Source: Gammaproteobacteria bacterium
GTDB taxonomy: Bacteria; Gemmatimonadota; Gemmatimonadetes; Longimicrobiales; Gaopeijiaceae
Length of the DNA stretch: 8,349 nt
Assembly: GCA_009843625.1 (NCBI GenBank)
Contig: VYDD01000452.1
Location: forward strand, 1 to 8,349
Reading direction: 5' to 3'
Below the pieces are notes generated by a model that made no database searches, was not told the origin of the DNA, and saw only the letters and a program-made list of their open reading frames with translations. This document shows, in pieces, positions 1 through 5,801 of the stretch (its first letter is position 1; every line of letters starts with the position of its first letter). Position numbers and translations under genes: made by a program.

Positions 1-476
1 CAGCGGCTGGCGGCGGTTTCCCCGGCGCGGGCGATCTCACCGGCGCGGCCGCGGGCGCAGTCTCTGCCGCGGCGCTGGCGGGCACCTGGGCCGACCGCCT
101 GGGCCGCGAGCGCGTGACCATCTGGTCGATGGCGGTGAGCGGGGCCTGCGCGGCCGTGATGGGCTGGCTGCTCGCCGCTCCGTTCTGGCTGGTCGCGGTG
201 GTCGCGGGGGTGTGGGGGTTCGCCGTGGTCGCGGACAGCGCACAGTTCAGCGCTGTGGTCACCGAGGTGGCGCCCCGGCACGCGGTGGGCACCGCCCTGA
301 CGCTTCAAACCTCGCTCGGCTTCCTGCTCACCGCCGCCACGATCTGGATGACGGTCGAACTCGAGATCCGCTTCGGCTGGCGTGTCGCCTTCGGGGCCTT
401 GGCGCTGGGACCGTGGGCGGGTATCGTGGCGATGCGCCGACTGCAGCGGCTGCGCGCTGGCTCGACGCGACGTTGA
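1..476 (+). CDS. MFS transporter, C-terminal part (5' end outside window)
   Basis: The frame whose codons begin at base 3 is open from the left edge to a TGA at 474-476, giving 157 residues without a start that belongs to the gene. Near its beginning is GTWADRLGRERV, which fits the cytoplasmic loop motif of the major facilitator superfamily (G-x-x-x-D-R-x-G-R-R) that links two transmembrane helices. About four further hydrophobic stretches follow, then a basic tail (RRLQRLRAGS) typical of a cytoplasmic C-terminus. This matches the last five or so helices of a 12-helix secondary transporter of the inner membrane. The substrate cannot be told from this half. The internal ATG at 114 lies inside the conserved motif region and is unlikely to be the true start. 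The VOC gene follows after 39 bases on the same strand, so co-transcription is possible. Confidence 0.8.
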   Translation, partial: AAGGGFPGAGDLTGAAAGAVSAAALAGTWADRLGRERVTIWSMAVSGACAAVMGWLLAAPFWLVAVVAGVWGFAVVADSAQFSAVVTEVAPRHAVGTALTLQTSLGFLLTAATIWMTVELEIRFGWRVAFGALALGPWAGIVAMRRLQRLRAGSTRR

Positions 477-515
477 AAGGCGCCCGTAGGACACCTCTTG
501 CGCAGGAGAACGCCC

Positions 516-944
516 ATGAAGAATCCCCCCGAAGGCTGGCCGAGAATCACACCCGCCGTGTTCTACGACGACGCCGCAGCCGCGATCGACTGGCTGACCC
601 GCGTCTTCGGCTTCACGGTTCGCGTCCGAGTCGAAAACGAAGAGGGGCAGATCGTCCACTCGCAGCTTGCCATGAACGGCGGCCTCATCATGGTCGGGCA
701 GGCGGGCCTGACACCCGGCCGCACCTACCCTCGATCTCCACAGGCCGCGGGCGGCGCCAACACGCAGGCGCTGTGCGTGTTCGTAGACGATGTCGACGCC
801 CACTGCGCGCATGCCCGCGAAGCCGGAGCCGCCATAACGACCGAGCCGGCGACCCAGGACTACGGCGAGGGCTACTGGACGGAACGCACCTACGAAGCCC
901 GTGACCCCGAGGGGCATCACTGGTGGTTCCTGCAGCGCCTGTGA
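516..944 (+). CDS. VOC family protein (glyoxalase / bleomycin resistance fold, PhnB-like)
   Basis: This gene encodes 142 residues, a normal length for a single-chain vicinal oxygen chelate protein. The two expected beta-alpha-beta-beta-beta halves are visible. The first runs from ITPAVFYDDAAAAIDWLTRV (residues 11-30) through GQIVHSQLAM, with a possible metal-site His48. The second runs from ALCVFVDDVDAHCAHAREAG (about 85-104) to the closing ARDPEGHHWWF (about 128-138). The D-P-E/D-G-H/N ending is characteristic of the PhnB-like glyoxalase group. I chose the ATG at 516 because AGGAG at 504-508 lies seven bases upstream; a TTG at 498 in the same frame sits before that site and is less likely. 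Family members include metal-dependent lyases, dioxygenases and drug-binding proteins. I cannot assign a reaction, and no neighbour points to one. Confidence 0.88.
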   Translation: MKNPPEGWPRITPAVFYDDAAAAIDWLTRVFGFTVRVRVENEEGQIVHSQLAMNGGLIMVGQAGLTPGRTYPRSPQAAGGANTQALCVFVDDVDAHCAHAREAGAAITTEPATQDYGEGYWTERTYEARDPEGHHWWFLQRL

Positions 945-995
945 GATCCCCTCCACGGGCCTGTAGCGCGTCCGTGCAGCGTCTCCTTCACAGCA

Positions 996-2552
996 CTACA
1001 GCGTCTCCTCGACGGCCTCCCGCGCCGCGGCCTCGATCGCCCAGGGAACATCGGAGTCCCGATACCGAGCGGCTCCGTTGGAGAAAGGACCCGAGGCAAC
1101 CGCCGGAAGGTTCGCTCGAAGGCCTGACCCGATCATCCCGGTAGCTTCCGGGGCATCGGCCATCGCTTTTCCTTTGCGTGTGAAGAACAGCGCCAGCCCG
1201 GCGCGGTCCGTGCAAACCCTCACTCGCCGCTCGTGGACGGCCCTGTGATGGCGCCGGCAAAGGAGCAGAAGATTGCTCAGCCTGGTCTCGCCTCCGTCGG
1301 CCCAGTGCCTGACGTGATGCGCCTCGGTGAAACGACTGGCGCACCCCGGAAAGCGGCAGCCGCGGTCACGCTCTTCGAGCGCACGGCGGATATGGGGCGG
1401 AACTGTGCGTGTCTTACGGCCGACGCTGAGCACCTGTCCTCCTGCGCGCGGTCCGCGGGTTGCCACGTCACCCGGCGTCGGCGTCTTCCCGTGCACCGCT
1501 TCAGGCTTGCCATGCAGCGCTTCAGGCTTGCCGTGCACCATCTCGACGACCGCTGCATCGCACGCCATGCGCCTCGAAGTTTCCGCGGCAACGCGCACGC
1601 CATCGAGATCGGAGCGACCGGGCTCGCCCTCTTCGGCCAGCGTCGCCGCTTCGGTATGGATCACGACCTGATACCGCTCCGCGCGCGTACCCGATTCATC
1701 CGTGCCCTCTTCGGAGTCTTCGCCGAACCCCGCCGCCAGCGCCCGCTCGGCCATGAGCCCGGTGGCATCTGCCCAGCGCTGCTTTGGCGTGGGAGCCGCA
1801 TCCCAAGCCCTTGCTCCCTCGCGTGCTGAGGCCTCGGTGCCCATCCGACTCTCAGCGTGTCCGTCCTGCCGCACTTCCTCCCGGACACGGTCCTCCCGCC
1901 GATAGAACGCGTCCGCCGCAGCTTCGAGGGCTCGCCTCAGGACCGCCCCGACCTCCGGCTCGAGCCGGCCCCTGACGACATACATCCCGTCTCCGTCCAC
2001 GAAGACCGAGAGAGCCCGGTTGCGGTGCCGCACCTGCTCGGCCGTCAATTCTCCCTCGCGCGACAGCTGCTTCCACATCCGCACCCTCTGTTCAAGCCTC
2101 GCCGCCGATGCCGTCCGCGCGAACTCGAGGAGCTTCTCCTCGCTCTCTGGCGTAGCCGCGCGCGTGATCGCGCGCACCTTGGCATACGATAGCCGGCCCC
2201 TTCTGAGCGCTTCCGCAGTCCGGGGAAGGTCCTCCAGCGCCCGCGCGGCTCGAACCCGCTCGCGCGCCGGCCCGATCTTGATGCCGGTCCGCCAGGCGAG
2301 CCACTCGGCGCAGGACCCGAAGTCGTCCTTCCATCCGCCCCGGCGATCGAAGTCGGCGAGCAGCGCCATCATCCGTCCTTCAGCAGCATTGATGCTCGCC
2401 GCAAGATCCGCGATACGCTCACCCAACTGACGGAGTTCATCGCGCTCAGCGGATGGGGAAGCCCCGTCGGCGGGAGATGTGGGACTGCTTCCCTCGACAA
2501 TCGCTTCGCTCTTCCACGGGTCGTTCTCGCGGGTCGTTGCGGGCATGATCAC
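996..2552 (-). CDS. DUF222 / HNH endonuclease domain protein (13E12-type)
   Basis: This encodes 518 residues from a GTG at 2552. After a variable N-terminus, residues of roughly 40-340 form the helical DUF222 (13E12 repeat) domain. The C-terminal part has a complete HNH nuclease site: C399-x4-C404 in the motif CRFPGC, His412-His413 in EAHHVRHW, Asn427 in LSNLLLLC, and Cys432 with His435-His436 in the closing CRRHH. All expected metal-binding and catalytic positions look intact. The family cuts DNA or is presumed to; its biological role is poorly known, and it is often multicopy in high-GC genomes. A tandem HGKPEA repeat lies in the linker before the nuclease (about residues 340-356). The start is set by AAGGAG seven bases upstream; ATG at 2546 is two codons inside and spaced 13 bases from it. 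The frame stays open to GTG/ATG codons as far as 2663, but that part lacks recognisable domain sequence. It converges with the VOC gene, 51 bases apart. Confidence 0.9.
   Translation of the reverse strand: MIMPATTRENDPWKSEAIVEGSSPTSPADGASPSAERDELRQLGERIADLAASINAAEGRMMALLADFDRRGGWKDDFGSCAEWLAWRTGIKIGPARERVRAARALEDLPRTAEALRRGRLSYAKVRAITRAATPESEEKLLEFARTASAARLEQRVRMWKQLSREGELTAEQVRHRNRALSVFVDGDGMYVVRGRLEPEVGAVLRRALEAAADAFYRREDRVREEVRQDGHAESRMGTEASAREGARAWDAAPTPKQRWADATGLMAERALAAGFGEDSEEGTDESGTRAERYQVVIHTEAATLAEEGEPGRSDLDGVRVAAETSRRMACDAAVVEMVHGKPEALHGKPEAVHGKTPTPGDVATRGPRAGGQVLSVGRKTRTVPPHIRRALEERDRGCRFPGCASRFTEAHHVRHWADGGETRLSNLLLLCRRHHRAVHERRVRVCTDRAGLALFFTRKGKAMADAPEATGMIGSGLRANLPAVASGPFSNGAARYRDSDVPWAIEAAAREAVEETL
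1492..1539 (-). repeat. 21-base in-frame tandem repeat inside the HNH gene
   Basis: Two 21-base units (1492-1512 and 1513-1533) differ at only two positions and are followed by the first six bases of a third (1534-1539). On the coding strand they read HGKPEAL, HGKPEAV, HGK. The unit is a whole number of codons, so copy-number change would keep the frame. It falls in the linker between the DUF222 and HNH parts, where length variation is likely tolerated. Confidence 0.85.
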
Positions 2553-2559
2553 CGGGTTG

Positions 2560-2565
2560 CTCCTT
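2560..2565 (-). promoter_or_regulatory. ribosome binding site of the HNH gene (AAGGAG)
   Basis: Read on the minus strand this is a full AAGGAG. It is seven bases from the GTG at 2552 and 13 from the in-frame ATG at 2546, which favours the GTG as the start. Confidence 0.6.
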
Positions 2566-2595
2566 GAGTTGAGGATGCGCTTCGTCGCATGGATA

Positions 2596-2667
2596 AATAT
2601 AACGGGAGCATATTCGACTCTCTCAGATGCCCTCAGAGAGCAAATGTCGACTCCCCGGATCATTTGC
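2596..2667 (-). promoter_or_regulatory. putative promoter and dyad-rich control region of the HNH gene
   Basis: This AT-richer patch upstream of the HNH gene holds a TATATT at 2596-2601 (minus strand), a reasonable -10 box about 44 bases before the start codon, without a good -35 box at normal spacing. Just upstream lie two inverted repeats. One is CTCTCTCAG/CTCAGAGAG at 2618-2640, with one mismatched pair and a five-base loop. The other is GCAAATG at 2640-2646 pairing with CATTTGC at 2661-2667, seven perfect bases separated by 14. Their placement over and upstream of the expected -35 position would suit a regulator site. No known operator is recognised. Confidence 0.3.
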
Positions 2668-2892
2668 GGAGGAGATTGCGGTACAGGCGCCTGCGGAGGC
2701 TTTGTAGCGCGTTTGACGACTATTCCAGCACGGATCTCGGATGGTGTCGACTCGTGGGTCCAGAATCCGTCAATGGTAAAATGGGACTATCGCATATAGA
2801 CCTGGGACACTCCGGTCTCCTCTTCCTTCACTAAGGCCGAATCGTCCTCAAGGGATCGCGACCCGCAAGCTGCTTGACTGCCGATGAAAGTT

Positions 2893-2923
2893 CCCGCGGA
2901 AACGTCTTCCACGTCGCCGCGGG
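2893..2923 (-). terminator. GC-rich stem-loop downstream of the transporter genes
   Basis: CCCGCGG (2893-2899) pairs perfectly with CCGCGGG (2917-2923). Inside, ACGT (2902-2905) pairs with ACGT (2911-2914) around a CTTCC loop, with a symmetric two-base mismatch between the stems. It lies about 85 bases past the stop codon of the substrate-binding/permease gene in the transcribed direction. There is no run of T after it on either strand, so it is not a classic intrinsic terminator. It could be a 3' stabilising hairpin or a factor-assisted stop. Confidence 0.35.
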
Positions 2924-3008
2924 CCGTCACGGAGCGACCGTCTGCCGCAAGCCGCCGTGCACCGACGAAGCGTCCGCCGTGAACTCAGACGACCTCGCGC
3001 CCCCGTGC

Positions 3009-4760
3009 TCACTCCACTGCCACCCCTCCCGGCGCCACCCGCTTCTCCGCCAGGCCGAGGGCCCCGTCGACCAGGAGGGCGAGCGCGGCGGCGGGGATTG
3101 CGCCCGACAGGATCATGCGCGTGTCCGAGAGGGCCAGCCCGGCCACGATGGGGTCGCCGAGTCCGCCGGCGCCGATGAACGCGGCGATGGTAGCGGTACC
3201 TACGTTGATCACGGCCGCGGTGCGGAGGCCCGCCATGATCACCGGGGCCGCGAGCGGGAGGCGCACATGCCGGAGCAGTTGCGCGGGGGTCATGCCCAGC
3301 GCGCGCGCGGCGTCGACCGCTGCCGGGTTGGCGTCGCGCACGCCCGTGTAGGTGTTGCGAAGGATCGGGAAAAGGGAGTAGAGGAAGAGGGCGAACACGG
3401 CCGGGACGACGCCGATCCCCAGCGCGGGGATCATGAAGGCGAGCAGGGCGAGGCTGGGGATGGTCTGTACCAGGCCTATGGTGCGGATCACGCCTTCCGC
3501 CCCTCCCGTGACCCGCACGAGCATCAACCCGGCGGGAATGGCGAGCAACGCGGCGGCCGCGAGGGAGACGATGACCAGCACGATGTGCCGGCGCGCATGG
3601 CCCAGGATGTCGGTGCGATTCTGCCACATGTATGACGCGAAGCCGACGACCGGGCTCCGGGCGGACTCGGCGGCCGTGGCTGCTTCCCGCTCCGGCTCCC
3701 GCGTAGCGGCCGATTCCGCCGGGTCCGATTCCAGGGCTTCTTCGGCATCCGGGACCACCAGCCCCAGCTCCGCGAGGGCGTCGCGAGCGATTTCGGCCAC
3801 GGGGTCACCCTCCGATTCCGCGCGTCGGTTCCACTCGCGCACGCGTTCTTCGTCGAGCAGGCCCGAGAGTTCGCTCAACGCGGCGATCGCGTCCGGTCGC
3901 CGGCGCCAGAAATCCCCGTTGACGAGCCCGGCGGCCTCGTAGGGCGGGAAGAAACCGCGGTCGTCCTCGAGCACCACGAGGTCGTAGCGCGCGATCAGCC
4001 CATCCGTCGAGTACCCGTCGATGACGTCGACCCCGGACTCGACCAGCGCCTCGTACTTGACCGCCTGCAGCAGCGGCAGGACCTCGGCCGCCTCGAAGCC
4101 ATAGGCGGCGCGCAGTCCCGGAAGCCCATCGGAGCGCCCGATGAAGTCCGGCGTGAAGCCCGCCCGGAGGCCGCCGGCCTCGCGCGCCAGATCGCTCAGC
4201 GTGGCGAGCCCCAATTCCTCCGCGGTCTCGCGGCGCACGGCGATGGCATAGGTGTTCTCGAACCCGAGCGGCGCGAGCCAGCGCGCGTCCCATCGCTCGC
4301 GAAAGGTCCCCGCCACATGGCGATAGACGGCTTCGGCATCGGCCTGCATTTCCTCTCCGAGGATGGCCGCGAGGGCGGTGCCCGTGTACTCGGGATAGAT
4401 GTCGATGGCGCCCTCGCGCAGCGCTCCGAAGGCGATCTCGGTGGCGCCCAGGCCGAAGCGTCGGTCCACTGCGATGCCGCGGGCCTCGAGGAGTTGCGCG
4501 AAGATCTCGGCCAGGACGTAGGACTCCGCGAAGGGCTTGGAGGCGATGATGACGGGCGTGCCCTCGCCCTGGGAGGATTGGGTGACCCGCGTCTGTAGCG
4601 CGGGCTGGCTGGCGGGCGCCGCCTTGCTGGCAAGTGCCGTGGGACTGCCGGCGAGTGCCGGGGGCTGGCGCGCGTGTGATGCGGGGCTCGGCCGCGTGGC
4701 CAGGGCTCCCCCGAGTAGAGCGACCGCGACCAACAGCAGCATCACGCGTCCCATTCTCAC
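3009..4760 (-). CDS. fused substrate-binding + permease protein, OpuC/EgtU-type betaine or ergothioneine ABC transporter
   Basis: This 583-residue fusion has, in order: a hydrophobic N-terminal segment (about 4-22, signal peptide or anchor); an Ala/Pro/Ser-rich linker (23-66); an OpuAC/OsmF-type substrate-binding domain (about 69-336) with ASKPFAESYVLAEIF, AIDIYPEYTGT (118-128) and DGYSTDG (248-254); an acidic Ala/Glu linker (337-369); and a permease domain (about 371-575). The permease has about five membrane helices and an EAA-type ATPase-docking loop, AAVDAARALGMTPAQLL (480-496). With the binding domain outside, five helices put this loop in the cytoplasm, as required. GTG at 4760 overlaps the ATPase stop codon (GTGA); ATG at 4754 is an alternative. 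A GGGAG lies 4 and 10 bases before them. The class imports quaternary amines. Ergothioneine is proposed from the divergent egtB-egtD neighbours, but glycine betaine or choline cannot be excluded. Confidence 0.88.
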   Translation of the reverse strand: MRMGRVMLLLVAVALLGGALATRPSPASHARQPPALAGSPTALASKAAPASQPALQTRVTQSSQGEGTPVIIASKPFAESYVLAEIFAQLLEARGIAVDRRFGLGATEIAFGALREGAIDIYPEYTGTALAAILGEEMQADAEAVYRHVAGTFRERWDARWLAPLGFENTYAIAVRRETAEELGLATLSDLAREAGGLRAGFTPDFIGRSDGLPGLRAAYGFEAAEVLPLLQAVKYEALVESGVDVIDGYSTDGLIARYDLVVLEDDRGFFPPYEAAGLVNGDFWRRRPDAIAALSELSGLLDEERVREWNRRAESEGDPVAEIARDALAELGLVVPDAEEALESDPAESAATREPEREAATAAESARSPVVGFASYMWQNRTDILGHARRHIVLVIVSLAAAALLAIPAGLMLVRVTGGAEGVIRTIGLVQTIPSLALLAFMIPALGIGVVPAVFALFLYSLFPILRNTYTGVRDANPAAVDAARALGMTPAQLLRHVRLPLAAPVIMAGLRTAAVINVGTATIAAFIGAGGLGDPIVAGLALSDTRMILSGAIPAAALALLVDGALGLAEKRVAPGGVAVE

Positions 4761-5668
4761 CCGACTCCCGCCCGCTTGAGCAGCTCTTCCACGTACCCAT
4801 GCGCCGGCGCGCTCAACAAATCCTCCGGCCGGCCCACCTGCATGAGGGCGCCGCCCTTCATGACCGCGATCTCATCCGCCAGTTCTACGGCTTCGTGGAG
4901 GTCGTGGGTGACCAGGAGGGACGTTACCCCCATCCCCGCGCGCAGGTTGTGGAAGCTCCGCCGCAGTTCGCTGCGCGTGATGGCGTCCAGGGCGCCGAAG
5001 GGCTCGTCCAGCAGGATGATCTCCGGGCTGCCCGCCAGCGCCCGCGCGATCGCCACCCGCTGGCGCTGGCCTCCCGAGAGGTCCCGGGGCCAGCGGTCGC
5101 CGAAGCGCGACGGGGGCAACCCCACCCGATCCAGCGCCGCGCGGGCCCGTTCCCCGGCATCCTCTTCCCCTCGCAGCCAGGGAACCAGCGCCACGTTGCG
5201 AAGCACCGACCAATGCGGCAACAGCCCGCCCTCCTGCTGCACGTAGCCGATGCCCCGGCGCAGAGCCACCGGATCGAAGGATGCGACGGGTCGACCACCG
5301 ACATCCACGAAGCCCGCGTCCGGTCTGACCATTGCGTTGAAGCAGCGGAGCAGCGTCGTCTTCCCGGAACCGCTCTCACCCACAAGCGCGACGCACGATC
5401 CCTGGGCCACATCCAGCGAAACCCGATCGAGCGCGATCGTGGCGCCATAGCGTTTCACAACTTCGTGAGCGCGCAGGGCTGGTTCGCCGAGGTGCGCGGC
5501 CGGCTCGTCGACGTGCGCAGACAGGTCGTCGAAGTGCGCGGACGGTTCGCGCTCGTTCGGGGCTGGCGAATCGCGCCCCGCGGTCACGCGCCGACGCCCG
5601 CAGGATGAAGACCGCGTCCGGCACCAGCTTGCATTCGCGTCCCGCAGCCGCACCTTATGGTTCGGCAC
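4757..5668 (-). CDS. ABC transporter ATPase, OpuCA/EgtV-like (betaine/ergothioneine class)
   Basis: This is the ATP-hydrolysing subunit that drives the fused permease encoded next to it. In 303-residue numbering the motifs are complete: Walker A GESGSGKTT (97-105), Q-loop YVQQ (142-145), signature LSGGQRQR (197-204), Walker B IILLDEP (217-223) and H-loop VTHD (253-256). The chain ends about 45 residues after the H-loop, so it lacks the C-terminal CBS domains that sense ionic strength or cyclic-di-AMP in OpuA/OpuC osmoregulatory ATPases. The core starts near LRAHEVVKRYG (65-75), leaving an unusually long N-terminus that contains a seven-residue repeat. The start is uncertain: GTG at 5668 gives the longest frame, and GTG codons at 5653 and 5587 are possible; none has a well-spaced ribosome site. 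The first gene of the minus-strand pair, it is translationally coupled to the next by a four-base overlap. Confidence 0.9.
   Translation of the reverse strand: MPNHKVRLRDANASWCRTRSSSCGRRRVTAGRDSPAPNEREPSAHFDDLSAHVDEPAAHLGEPALRAHEVVKRYGATIALDRVSLDVAQGSCVALVGESGSGKTTLLRCFNAMVRPDAGFVDVGGRPVASFDPVALRRGIGYVQQEGGLLPHWSVLRNVALVPWLRGEEDAGERARAALDRVGLPPSRFGDRWPRDLSGGQRQRVAIARALAGSPEIILLDEPFGALDAITRSELRRSFHNLRAGMGVTSLLVTHDLHEAVELADEIAVMKGGALMQVGRPEDLLSAPAHGYVEELLKRAGVG
5489..5551. repeat. three imperfect 21-base tandem units in the N-terminal coding region of the ATPase
   Basis: Units 5489-5509, 5510-5530 and 5531-5551 share the pattern GA-n-GTGCGC-rn-n-CnGnTCGTC with several substitutions. In the ATPase frame (minus strand) they encode a seven-residue period, SAHFDDL, SAHVDEP, AAHLGEP. 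They lie upstream of the nucleotide-binding core, in a segment absent from typical family members, and could be a small extension or partly untranslated leader, depending on which start is used. Confidence 0.7.
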
Positions 5669-5686
5669 TCTCCAGGACCATCTGGG

Positions 5687-5699
5687 CGTTGTCTCAACG
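5687..5699. promoter_or_regulatory. small dyad in the divergent promoter gap (possible operator)
   Basis: CGTTG (5687-5691) and CAACG (5695-5699) form a perfect five-base inverted repeat around TCT, in the 133-base gap between the ATPase start and egtB. This gap must hold promoters for both directions, but I see no convincing -35/-10 pair on either strand. The dyad is short enough to occur by chance. Confidence 0.2.
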
Positions 5700-5801
5700 A
5701 CGGACGCAAGGAGTCGAATCCATCAAAGGGGTTGCATCCCATTCCGCGCATCCTCGCCGGCACGGGCGCTCCATGGTAGCCGGGAAGCAAGGTCCCGGAC
5801 A

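Larger units (their letters stand above)
2553..3008. other. gap of about 450 bases without a recognisable gene
   Basis: No frame in this stretch has both a plausible ribosome binding site and recognisable protein sequence. Short open frames on both strands read as low-information Arg-rich or mixed sequence. The half nearest the HNH gene (about 2580-2810) is clearly richer in A+T than the genes around it and carries the inverted repeats listed separately, plus a perfect palindrome CAGGCGCCTG at 2684-2693. The half nearest the transporter is GC-rich and holds the hairpin at 2893-2923. It separates the upstream end of the HNH gene from the downstream end of the transporter genes, so it should contain the HNH promoter and the end of the transporter transcript. 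Confidence 0.6.

Noticed and set aside
961..1001. Possible terminator between the convergent VOC and HNH genes (CTGTAG 961-966 with CTACAG 996-1001)
   Set aside because: The stem is only six bases with a 29-base interior, mostly unpaired, no T-run, and it reaches into the HNH stop codon.
2589..2834. Small plus-strand open frame of 81 codons in the gap upstream of the HNH gene
   Set aside because: It has no ribosome site, no recognisable sequence, and lies across the likely HNH promoter.
2760..2850. AT-richer stretch with a GGGACACTCC string that resembles ends of some insertion sequences
   Set aside because: No matching inverted end and no transposase remnant could be found in any frame, so there is not enough to call a mobile element.
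4634..5608. Plus-strand open frame of 324 codons opposite the ATPase and the transporter start
   Set aside because: The ATPase motifs on the minus strand are complete, and this frame is Arg/Pro/His-rich filler without domains.
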